Shown: positions 17,979 through 25,582 of the stretch, piece by piece
Numbering within the stretch: the stretch's first letter is position 1
Layout: the number at the start of each line of letters is the position of its first letter
From: Bacteroidaceae bacterium
Lineage (GTDB): Bacteria > Bacteroidota > Bacteroidia > Bacteroidales > Bacteroidaceae
Direction: 5' to 3'
DNA length: 64,000 nucleotides
Assembly: GCA_017483765.1 (NCBI GenBank)
Contig: JAFUVE010000087.1
Location: forward strand, 39,209-103,208
The notes under the pieces: generated by a model
Seen by the model: the letters and a program-made list of their open reading frames with translations, nothing else
Database searches by the model: none
What the model was told of the DNA's origin: nothing
Made by a program: the position numbers and the translations under genes

Positions 17979-19344
17979 CTTTTTTTATTAATTGTATAAG
18001 TTTATCAATAGATTCTTTGGACGCATCATAAACAGTATGATTTTTTATGCAGTCAGGTGTCTTCTGATGATAGTCGCTTCTTATATTGTATCCACTGGTT
18101 ATTATTGGAATTACTTTCATGGGGTGTTCGGCTTGGAGATTGTCTTGGCTACTAACTTTTTGTTGTGCTGCATTCCATTCTGTTTTGATGTAGAATCTCC
18201 CTGTATTATTATTCTTCAAATCATAAGCCACTTGCGAAGTCAGCAGTGGTAAATAACAAGTGCATTGGTCTATAGCATTATAAATCCTCTGCTCGTAGGT
18301 TGCTCCTCCGTCAAGTTTTCTTTCGTCGAGCCAAACATCAAACTCCTTTTCTTTCAATTTGCTGCATATTGCAAGAGCTAAATGTATATCCTCATGGGCA
18401 TATGAGATGAAGATACCACCAACCGATCGTGATTGTATGATTTCATTATACTGCTCATCAAGCTTTTCAGTAGTTTTGCACATGAAATCTCTTGCGTCTT
18501 TATATCTTTCAATCCTATAGCGTGATAGAAAATTCGTAGCACTACTGTCGTATTCAACAGCAACTTGAAAAGAAGAACCACCTTGTTCTGGTATTTCTAG
18601 ATTTCCTCTTAGAATAAACCAAAAGAAACGGTATAACCAGTTGTCGAATTTGCAGCCTATGGTGACAATACGTTTTTGCCTGATGTGTTTTAGAAGTTCT
18701 ATAGATTGGTCTCTAAGAAAATAATTTCTGATGATTTTCATCTTATCCTCTTCTGTAAGGACAAATCCATTACCGCTATTGGCTTTGCCAAATAGATAAT
18801 ATAGCGTGGGGGCGCTTTCATCATATTCATTTAGTTTTTGCACTTTGGAATCTATATCTTTTTTCTTTTTGTCTTCGTCATAGAAATCAAGTACATGCAA
18901 TTTATCACCCCACACTTTTCTCATTGCTATTTCTATATATGGGTCTATGGTAGTAGTAAGAACTAAAGGAAAGCATCTTGTCTTGAGTAATTTAAATAAT
19001 GATGGTTCAAACTCGTCATTAAAGTTTTCCTCAAAATTCCATTCCTCCTTAACAACTTTACTAACTTCAGAATGCAAGTCGCTATTTGTTATTTGTGTGA
19101 AATCCTCGATATTTTGAAGATGATTCCCTTTTTCTTTATAATGATCTATAGTTGCATGCAGCAAAAGATTACTGCAATTTCCGTTAGCCTCTCTTATACT
19201 CTGATCGGAGCTTTCAAGGTTTAATATTATTTCTGGTCCTACTACGAGTACGTATTTATTAAAAACGCACGATTTAACGAATTTGTCAAAAATGAAGTCT
19301 TCGGCTATATTGTCGCTATTAGGTTTTGTTGTTTTTCTTCCCAT
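17962..19344 (-). CDS. SIR2-like/TIR fusion protein, first gene of the cassette
   Basis: 460 aa. Residues ~25-245 resemble a divergent SIR2-like domain: YVLVVGPEIIL (31-41), CFPLVLTTTIDPYIE (124-138), TLYYLFGKAN (180-189) and IVTIGCKFDNWLYRFFW (226-242). The usual TxNYD and HG motifs are replaced by TTIDP and LFG, so sirtuin-type NADase activity is doubtful. Residues ~308-420 are a TIR domain: GGIFISYAHED (309-319), FDVWLDERKLDGGATYEQR and FYIKTEWNAAQQ, where Glu389 sits at the usual catalytic-glutamate position. TIR and SIR2 domains in antiphage proteins bind or cleave NAD to make signals or deplete the pool. The nSTAND1 start lies 17 bases inside its 3' end, so the genes are translationally coupled. 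No clear promoter of the TTTG type is seen upstream. Confidence 0.82.
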   Translation of the reverse strand: MGRKTTKPNSDNIAEDFIFDKFVKSCVFNKYVLVVGPEIILNLESSDQSIREANGNCSNLLLHATIDHYKEKGNHLQNIEDFTQITNSDLHSEVSKVVKEEWNFEENFNDEFEPSLFKLLKTRCFPLVLTTTIDPYIEIAMRKVWGDKLHVLDFYDEDKKKKDIDSKVQKLNEYDESAPTLYYLFGKANSGNGFVLTEEDKMKIIRNYFLRDQSIELLKHIRQKRIVTIGCKFDNWLYRFFWFILRGNLEIPEQGGSSFQVAVEYDSSATNFLSRYRIERYKDARDFMCKTTEKLDEQYNEIIQSRSVGGIFISYAHEDIHLALAICSKLKEKEFDVWLDERKLDGGATYEQRIYNAIDQCTCYLPLLTSQVAYDLKNNNTGRFYIKTEWNAAQQKVSSQDNLQAEHPMKVIPIITSGYNIRSDYHQKTPDCIKNHTVYDASKESIDKLIQLIKKDEKKE

Positions 19345-19490
19345 ATATAATGCAATTTAAATTATATTATATTTTATGTTCTCAGAGCCGGTACCGTTCG
19401 CTGGGATATATTTTTTAGGTAGTTTCACATAGTCCACTGTTCTCTTGACATAATGTTCAAAAGCGTCTTCTTTTCTGCTGATTTTTTTTC

Positions 19491-21428
19491 CTATTCTGTT
19501 CCGGCTATGATGTTGATGATGGCCACGATGTCGCTGATGTCGGTGCTGCCGTCCTCGTTCACGTCACAAAAATAGAAACTGTCGGTTCCGGCAATGAAAT
19601 TGATGACAGCTACGATGTCGCTGATATCCACTTTGCCGTCAAGGTTTACGTCGCCCTTTTTGAAATCACCATCATCCACGATTGTGATTTTCTTCAAAAA
19701 AGATTCTGAGTAAAAGTAACTATTATATTTCCAATGATCATAGTACATAACTGTTGCGACATAATTTCCCTTAGGCAATCCTTTCAGCGAGAGTTCATAA
19801 TCTATAGTAACAGATTTGTTCTTTTCAAATGTACGCAAATCAAATTCGCTGATTCTAATGATTTTGTTAAGGTTCTCATCGCAAATCACTATGGCACTAT
19901 AAACATCATCAGTGGCTCCAGTGTTGGAGAATTTTGCATGGAACGTAAGCTTGTCATTATATGTTAGATGTTCCAAGTCGGTGTTGTCGCAAACCACTTC
20001 ATTCGTCGTGATATATGGGGTAGGGGAAGGAGTTGCCGTGATTTCGCACTGAGCATAGACGTTGCTTCCATCTGTAGCCATGCAAGTGATAACTGCCGTT
20101 CCTTCTTGGTCAATATACAAATACCCATTTTGAGTAATCCATGCAACGTTGCTATTCGTAGATGTCCATTTGACATCTTGATTAGTTGCGTTTACAGGTA
20201 AAATGGCCAGTTTAAATTCATGTTCGGTTCCTACTGGTGCAGTTATGGTGTATGTGTCGAGAAAAATGTCGGTTACCAGTATGGCAGTCTCTTCCTCAAT
20301 GGTGAGGTTACAGGTGGCAAAGATACCGCTTCCGTCCGATGCTCTGCAAGTGATGGTAGCAGTCCCGGCTGCATTAGCGGTGACAAGTCCGTTGCTGACC
20401 GTTGCCACAGACGAGTTCGATGTGCTCCAGTTGACATTCCTGTTTGTGGCATTGGATGGATACACAGATGCGGTTAGTTGTTTGGTGTCACCCACTTTCA
20501 TCTTCCAGCTGCTCTCATTCAGCGAGATGCTGGTCACCTTTACTTCTGTGCCTTTCACCTGCACGTTGCAAGTGGCGTATTCTCCGCTTCCGTCGGTGGC
20601 ACGGCAGGTGATGGTGGCCGTTCCCTCAGAAATAGCGGACACATAGCCATTGCTCACCGTGGCCACCGAGCTTTTTGACGAAGACCAGCTGACGCTACGG
20701 TTGGTGGCGTTGATTGGATAGACAGTTGCAGTCAGCTGACGGCCGCTGCCTACATCAAGTGTCAGGCTGGTGTAGTCGAGTGAGATGCTTGAGACATACA
20801 CGACCGGGTTGGTCACTCTGACATAGCACGTGGCAGAGCATCCGCTTCCGTCGGTCGCCTTGCAGGTTATGGTGGCTGTGCCTGATGACTTGGCATAGAC
20901 ATATCCGTTGCTCACACTTGCTATGTTGCTGTTGGATGATGTCCAACTGACCGTGCGGTTTGTCGCGTTGCTGGGATATACGGAAGCAGTGAGTTGTTGC
21001 CCTTCTCCCACGTCAAGGCTGATGTCGCTGTCGCTGAGATAAACTCCTGTCACATAAACCGTTTTCGACTTGACGGTGATGGTATAGTAAAAATCCATTG
21101 TGCGGTAGAATCCGTCGATGTAGTAGCTGCAATAGTAATACACCCTGCCAGATGTCGTGGCGCGGTTTCCCCTTATTGTGCAGGATGTCTTGGACGAGCT
21201 GGTTACGGAAACGTCCGAGTCGGCGCTGTACCAACGGTAGTTGATACCGGTAGCCCTTGCCAGTGTGCTCCAATAGCCTGAACTTATGGAGATGGTGGTA
21301 GACTCTCCCTCATATACAGTAGCTTCACCGTCCTTAGCGGATGCAAAAGAAAGCTGACAGACTGACGACAAGACAGTCACTAATATCATAATTATTAGGT
21401 ATGTATGTTTGCATTGTGATATATTCAT
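19491..21428 (-). CDS. Exported Big2-repeat protein with paired dockerin-like tail
   Basis: 645 aa. A signal peptide (to about SFASA) is followed by an Ig-like domain with paired cysteines, then four bacterial Ig-like (Big2) repeats of ~80 aa. Each has the pattern LDVGxxxQLTASVYPSNATN, SVSWSSSxSSVATVSNGYV and GTATITCxATDGSG. A CARDB-like domain (LEHLTYNDKLTFHAKFSNTG) precedes the dockerin pair, GDVNLDGKVDISDIVAVINF and DVNEDGSTDISDIVAIINII. The first three Big2 repeats are close to each other, indicating recent internal duplication; the fourth has diverged. Surface adhesion or a scaffold is likely; no catalytic site is seen. It lies 146 bases upstream of the SIR2-TIR gene in coordinates but is unlikely to belong to that cassette. 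Confidence 0.85.
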   Translation of the reverse strand: MNISQCKHTYLIIMILVTVLSSVCQLSFASAKDGEATVYEGESTTISISSGYWSTLARATGINYRWYSADSDVSVTSSSKTSCTIRGNRATTSGRVYYYCSYYIDGFYRTMDFYYTITVKSKTVYVTGVYLSDSDISLDVGEGQQLTASVYPSNATNRTVSWTSSNSNIASVSNGYVYAKSSGTATITCKATDGSGCSATCYVRVTNPVVYVSSISLDYTSLTLDVGSGRQLTATVYPINATNRSVSWSSSKSSVATVSNGYVSAISEGTATITCRATDGSGEYATCNVQVKGTEVKVTSISLNESSWKMKVGDTKQLTASVYPSNATNRNVNWSTSNSSVATVSNGLVTANAAGTATITCRASDGSGIFATCNLTIEEETAILVTDIFLDTYTITAPVGTEHEFKLAILPVNATNQDVKWTSTNSNVAWITQNGYLYIDQEGTAVITCMATDGSNVYAQCEITATPSPTPYITTNEVVCDNTDLEHLTYNDKLTFHAKFSNTGATDDVYSAIVICDENLNKIIRISEFDLRTFEKNKSVTIDYELSLKGLPKGNYVATVMYYDHWKYNSYFYSESFLKKITIVDDGDFKKGDVNLDGKVDISDIVAVINFIAGTDSFYFCDVNEDGSTDISDIVAIINIIAGTE

Positions 21429-21650
21429 GTTGTTTAATTGTTAAATCTTTGATAAATATAAAGGTATATAAATTGGGAAAACTATTTTTAAAATACAATA
21501 TGTCGTAAACGATTAAATTAATTGATGTTCAGTATATGAAAAGACTTGGATAAAATTAAATGTCTTCATTCCGCACATGATGATCAAATTTTTAAGCTTA
21601 TTCAACTTGTGAATACCATTATACTTTTTAAGACTAATGTGCCAATAATA

Positions 21651-22529
21651 TTAATCATGTGCCCACAATCTTATAGCCTCTAGCCGTCCTGATTCTACTT
21701 CTGATCTCCATTCAGGAAAGACTTTGTCAACAATGTTAAACTCTCTATTTGCAGTAAGGGGAAAAGTGGAAAATGAACTACCAACAAGTTTCTTTACATA
21801 ATACTTGGTTTCTATGCCTTTGCAATCTGTCATATTTTCAGAAAATGCGTAAGATAGATAACACCCGATGTCAAATAAGCTTGACTCTTCTGTAAACTCA
21901 CGCATTTCTCCACTTTTCACATCATCAAATTTTGGCGAAATACACCATAGCCTTTTAGGATGTCCAACTTCCTTGAAATAAAACAGATTTCCAAAAAATC
22001 TTTCATTGCCTGGTATAAATATTGCTATGTCTTCTAACATAATAGAACTTTTCGGTGGAATTGAGACAATTCTTTGTGCATACGTTGTCGTAGTAGAGGA
22101 AGAACTACTTGCTCCTCCAATATTTAGGCCTCCCAAAGCATCTCCAACCATACCTCCAATTCCTATACTTCGAGCTACAGTTCCTGCATTTATACCCACA
22201 CCTACAGATTTTCCAATGGAGGTTGATATGATAGTTGGGGAGTATATGGCCTGGGCAAAATCATTTTTCTTTAGGTATGATGTACCCAAATCTATGTATA
22301 TGATTTGGTCTGTTTTATTTGTTGCCTTTATGCGCATCGTTGGATAGGGTCCCAAAGCATATTCTTCTTGTGCATATTTTGTATATATTCCATATTGGAT
22401 ATGTATGTTTTCATCTTCATGAACAGATGTCGAAGTTTGAGCAAGAAAGTACCAAATTGCACTAGCCTTCTTAGCTTGAGTAGGGATAGCTAGTATGAAA
22501 AGTAAAGCAAATAATCTAATTGTTTTCAT
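21651..22529 (-). CDS. Exported protein of unknown function
   Basis: 292 aa. Signal peptide MKTIRLFALLFILAIPTQA. The middle has a Gly/Ala-rich amphipathic stretch (GKSVGVGINAGTVARSIGIG) and a Ser/Thr run. It is flanked by beta-rich segments, one with a PPKSSIMLEDIAIFIPGNE motif that looks like an Ig-type strand pair. I do not recognise the family. It ends a run of three same-strand exported genes (23838 to 21651) with gaps of 42 bases or overlaps, so all three probably form one transcript. Confidence 0.7.
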   Translation of the reverse strand: MKTIRLFALLFILAIPTQAKKASAIWYFLAQTSTSVHEDENIHIQYGIYTKYAQEEYALGPYPTMRIKATNKTDQIIYIDLGTSYLKKNDFAQAIYSPTIISTSIGKSVGVGINAGTVARSIGIGGMVGDALGGLNIGGASSSSSTTTTYAQRIVSIPPKSSIMLEDIAIFIPGNERFFGNLFYFKEVGHPKRLWCISPKFDDVKSGEMREFTEESSLFDIGCYLSYAFSENMTDCKGIETKYYVKKLVGSSFSTFPLTANREFNIVDKVFPEWRSEVESGRLEAIRLWAHD

Positions 22530-22571
22530 GATTTAAATGAATTAAGTTGATTTAATATTGAGTAATAATGT

Positions 22572-23300
22572 TTATCTATATTCATCCTCGTAATATCCAC
22601 GTTTACCATGGCATACCTTGCAAGTAATGTGGCTGTGTCCAAACGACGCCGGCCAATACCTTCCACATTCTGAGCAGTAAACATCTGGTCGGTTGATACC
22701 GTAAGTGGATGGATGAGTGTCGTATACCATTCTTCCAGAACCATGGCACATGGAACAATCGATCCATTTGCGTGTGGGTTGTTTGCCTGTAGTAGAATGT
22801 ATTCCAGTTGCCGAAGTAGACGATGGCGTATGTGACGGTTGTGTTACTTGCGCCTGCACAGGAGATGCTGTGATGGTTGGAAACACCGTGTTGACAGATG
22901 GCTCAGGTCTCTTGATTAAGGAACATGTTGTTGCGCCAGATGGTGGGGTTCGGCGACGATATACATACACCCTGCCAGCATTTGTAATGATATTAAGTAG
23001 TGATTGGTCATCATTAAAGCGGAATAACGCATTGTTTCCATAATAACATCCTCCAGAATATGTCTTATATTCTTTGCTTTCATACCGGTCGAGCTTCATA
23101 AGCCCATTACCGACGGAACGTCCTTGCCTGTCAGACTCAAAGCAGGTCTCACCTTGAAATGTGATGAATTGTCCACCATTTACATTAGTGTTTTCTCTTC
23201 CTCCACGTATTTCTTTGGTTAGCTGATAATAGTATGTTTGTGAGAAACAATTACTAATATGCAAACATAAAAGTAGTATTAACAAAAATATCCTATTCAT
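22572..23300 (-). CDS. Exported protein with C-terminal zinc-ribbon-like CxxCxG motifs
   Basis: 242 aa from ATG 23300; the upstream ATG at 23318 would bury the signal peptide MNRIFLLILLLCLHISNCFS. The mature N-terminal half is beta-rich. A Pro/Thr/Ser-rich linker follows, then a cysteine-rich end with CSMCHGSG, CSECGR and CKVCHGKRG, which resembles the DnaJ-type zinc-binding region and could bind zinc or disulphide-bond outside the cytoplasm. The start overlaps the upstream gene by 8 bases, so the pair is coupled. The N-terminal half shares a similar beta pattern with that neighbour (ALFRFNDDQSLLNI versus DVFEISPDRDYLYC), suggesting distant paralogy. Confidence 0.7.
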   Translation of the reverse strand: MNRIFLLILLLCLHISNCFSQTYYYQLTKEIRGGRENTNVNGGQFITFQGETCFESDRQGRSVGNGLMKLDRYESKEYKTYSGGCYYGNNALFRFNDDQSLLNIITNAGRVYVYRRRTPPSGATTCSLIKRPEPSVNTVFPTITASPVQAQVTQPSHTPSSTSATGIHSTTGKQPTRKWIDCSMCHGSGRMVYDTHPSTYGINRPDVYCSECGRYWPASFGHSHITCKVCHGKRGYYEDEYR

Positions 23301-23838
23301 ACATACCTCCTTCCACATTTCTACTTCTTCCGCTACGGAAGAAACTTTTATCTACACGAATATATTTTCTTGAGCCATTTCTTCCACCACCATAGTTGCA
23401 ATAAAGGTAATCTCGGTCTGGGGAAATTTCAAAAACATCTGTTGTCGTAGTTTGATTCCAATTTCTTTTAAATTTATAAACCGTGTAAGAAGATGAAGCA
23501 GAACTGTCATAATACATTTTGTAATCAAGATTTTCAACTCTGTCTTCGTAATAATTAGGATTTTGCTTTATTTTAGCCCTAACTGTGTTAAAATGATCAT
23601 AGTCAGTATAACTACCAATGTTTTGTCCATACATACCAATAAAAGTTGACGTTCCCGAGTGTTGATTTAACGCACAGGCTCTAGTCCCGTCGAAATTAAA
23701 GATAAAACAGCGATCTGGATTAGATGTGTCATCGACATAGAAATACAGTTCATCTGCACTATCATAAAATTGTGCAAATGACATGGCATAAGTACATGTG
23801 ATAAAACATACAAGCAACATGATTTTTTTTCTCTCCAT
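23293..23838 (-). CDS. Small exported protein of unknown function
   Basis: 181 aa. Signal peptide MERKKIMLLVCFITCTYAMSFAQ. The rest is rich in Tyr, Asp and Arg, with strand-like segments ADELYFYVDD, CFIFNFDGTRACALN, YTVYKFKRNWNQTTTTDVFE and RKYIRVDKSFFRSGR. I do not recognise a family. First gene of a three-gene run of exported proteins. The 76 bases upstream separate it from the terminator of the candidate RNA, so its promoter must lie in that short gap or expression comes from read-through. Confidence 0.65.
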   Translation of the reverse strand: MERKKIMLLVCFITCTYAMSFAQFYDSADELYFYVDDTSNPDRCFIFNFDGTRACALNQHSGTSTFIGMYGQNIGSYTDYDHFNTVRAKIKQNPNYYEDRVENLDYKMYYDSSASSSYTVYKFKRNWNQTTTTDVFEISPDRDYLYCNYGGGRNGSRKYIRVDKSFFRSGRSRNVEGGMYE

Positions 23839-23914
23839 GGTTATAGTTCCTTTTTTTTGCTTGCGATCTCCTGCAAGCGGTTGTTAGACAATAGATTTAA
23901 GTTGTTGGAACTAA

Positions 23915-23957
23915 ATAAAAAAGAAAAAGCGTGAGATCGGTGCTTGCCTGTCTCACG
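23915..23957 (-). terminator. Intrinsic terminator of the candidate ncRNA
   Basis: CGTGAGA (complement of 23951-23957) pairs with TCTCACG (complement of 23930-23936), followed on the minus strand by CTTTTTCTTTTTT at 23929-23917. Confidence 0.8.
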
Positions 23958-24442
23958 ATTCTGGTCTTCGAACTTACCATCTCAAAAAGACAAGCAACAC
24001 CGAAGCCCACGCATGTGTTTGCACGTTTTCCCCTTATTGTGCATGGATATGAGTCGTGTGGGAAATATTCCCTGTGGCATGTGGCAGTGCCATACAGGTG
24101 TGGCTTTACCCCAAAGGGTAGGCTTTACCCGACGGGCATGTCCTCTCTCGCGGCAGTCGTGCTGAGACAAAGAGAGTCTGCCTTTTTCTCCATACACCTA
24201 CAAAGGGGATGCGCTTTCGACACATCCCGCAGACATCTACTGTTGCGTCATCACCTTTGAGATTGCAAGTGTTCGAAGTTTGAATCGTAGTGACGATGCG
24301 TTCAAGTAAACGCCTTTCTTTATTATGTAGTGGCTCTCATCAGCCGGATTGACGTGAGAGGATTCAAAGTTCCTGCCGTTGTCTTCTTGGCTGTGCAACG
24401 TCTCTTGGAATGGATTGTTCCTTAAGACGATGTGTTGAGAAT
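23915..24442 (-). ncRNA. Candidate structured non-coding RNA (~530 nt)
   Basis: A consensus promoter (next entry) and a hairpin plus U-rich terminator bracket ~530 bases on the minus strand with no convincing ORF. Local inverted repeats are dense: GGGATG/CATCCC at 24206-24228, the perfect palindrome GGGAAATATTCCC at 24060-24072, TGGCAGTGCCA near 24084, two copies of GGTAAAGCC around 24101-24129, and a segment at 23938-23952 complementary to 23990-24004. It lacks RNase P, tmRNA (no CCA end), SRP and group II intron signatures. Longest same-strand ORFs are 71 aa or less with no recognisable protein. Could also be a leader or a small-peptide transcript. Confidence 0.5.
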
Positions 24443-24448
24443 CGAAAC

Positions 24449-24480
24449 CAAAGTTATGTTTTTTATTTTATATTCACAAA
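24449..24480 (-). promoter_or_regulatory. Promoter of the candidate ncRNA
   Basis: Minus-strand TTTG (24477-24480), spacer of exactly 20 bases, then TAACTTTG (24449-24456), a perfect match to the Bacteroidota consensus. The expected start is near 24442. Confidence 0.75.
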
Positions 24481-24590
24481 TTTTAACGGAAAAAAATCAG
24501 AAATTTTCTGTTTTTCTTGTCCTTTCCTATGTGTTTATGACGAAAAATGCCAAAAGTAAATGATTTTTTTGAGATTTTTTGATTGATTGC

Positions 24591-25480
24591 CAAGAATTGG
24601 AGAATTGTTATTTTTATTGTCAAGAATTGGAGAATTAGAGAATTATTTTTCACACGAATGTGATTAAGTGAAAAGTGAAATCTTGGAGCAGCGAGGGCAA
24701 AGTCAAACTTGTTTGAACTCTGCCGAGTCGTGACAAGATTCTACGACGTGAATAGTGTAGTTACCTCGGGGATGGATTTGTTGGTGGGCAGGGCAACGGA
24801 GGCGTAGTAGGGGATGAGATTCTGGAGCAGCGAGCGTAAAGCCAAGCTTGCTTGAGCTATGCCGAGTCGCGACGGAATCCTGCTAAGCGATTCCGTCTTC
24901 CCAAGTAGGAGGGTTGTCGGTACGTTGGACATCGATTAGCATGGGTAGCTGGGTTCGGTACGTATCAGGAGCAGGGGGATTCAGAATCTGTATGTTACTA
25001 ACAAGGCCGTGCTTCGCCGGCCGATTGTGCGGACGAGGACGTCCACAACCCCAGTGTGGACGGGTTCGGTACGTATCAGGAGCGGGGGTGCTCCAGAAGA
25101 CGGATTCATCCGCTACTAAACGTAGAGGTATCGGGGACGGGTTCGGTACGTATCGGAGGCGTAGTAGTTGGGTTTGGTACGTATCGGAGGCGTAGTAGGG
25201 GATGATTCCGTCTTCCCAAGCAGGAAGGTTGTAGGTACGTTGGACATCGATTAGCAATGTGTAGTTGGGCTTAGTACGTATCAGGAGCGTGAGTGCTCCA
25301 GAAGACGGATTCATCCGCTACTAAACATAGAGGTATCGGAGATGGGTTTGGGAGGCGTAGTAGGGGATGAATCCGTCTTCCCAAGCAGGAAGGTTGTAGG
25401 TACGTTGGACATCGATTAGCAGTGGGTAGCTGGGTTCGGTACGTATCGGGAGCGTGGGTGGTTCAGATGACGGATGTAAA
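24591..25480. repeat. Mosaic of ~165 bp repeats with an embedded hairpin core
   Basis: A block starting tccgtcttcccaagcaggaa recurs at 24892, 25207 and 25372 (last two 165 bp apart) with shared parts such as ggtacgttggacatcgatta and gttcggtacgtatcaggagc. Between the first two lies a divergent copy of the TIR-element core (25005-25065). Two copies of a palindromic motif around (g)aaagtcaaacttgtttgaac and aaagccaagcttgcttgagc are at ~24690 and ~24850. Short fragments recur at 27651 and, inverted, at 50640-50720. The apparent ORFs are translations of the repeat, so I treat the region as non-coding. Confidence 0.65.
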
Positions 25481-25509
25481 AAAATGTGCGCCAACGGGAG
25501 CTGGCGCAC
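25478..25509 (-). terminator. Terminator of the GH51 gene
   Basis: GTGCGCCA/TGGCGCAC stem (25486-25493 with 25502-25509), followed on the minus strand by a run of seven T (25484-25478). Confidence 0.8.
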
Positions 25510-25582
25510 ATAATATAATGATTTTGTTTCTGATATGATAATCTTATTCTTGATATAATAATCTTATTGTTGGAGAATCGGA

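Noticed and set aside
23931-24260. 109 aa plus-strand ORF over the candidate ncRNA
   Set aside because: No promoter in that direction, unlikely composition, and the well-formed promoter and terminator lie on the other strand.
23915-24442. tmRNA or RNase P RNA
   Set aside because: No CCA-type tRNA-like end, no tag-peptide frame, and none of the conserved RNase P cores.
24883-25509. Proline/tyrosine-rich minus-strand ORFs
   Set aside because: They are translations of the repeat mosaic; the frame does not persist across repeat variants.
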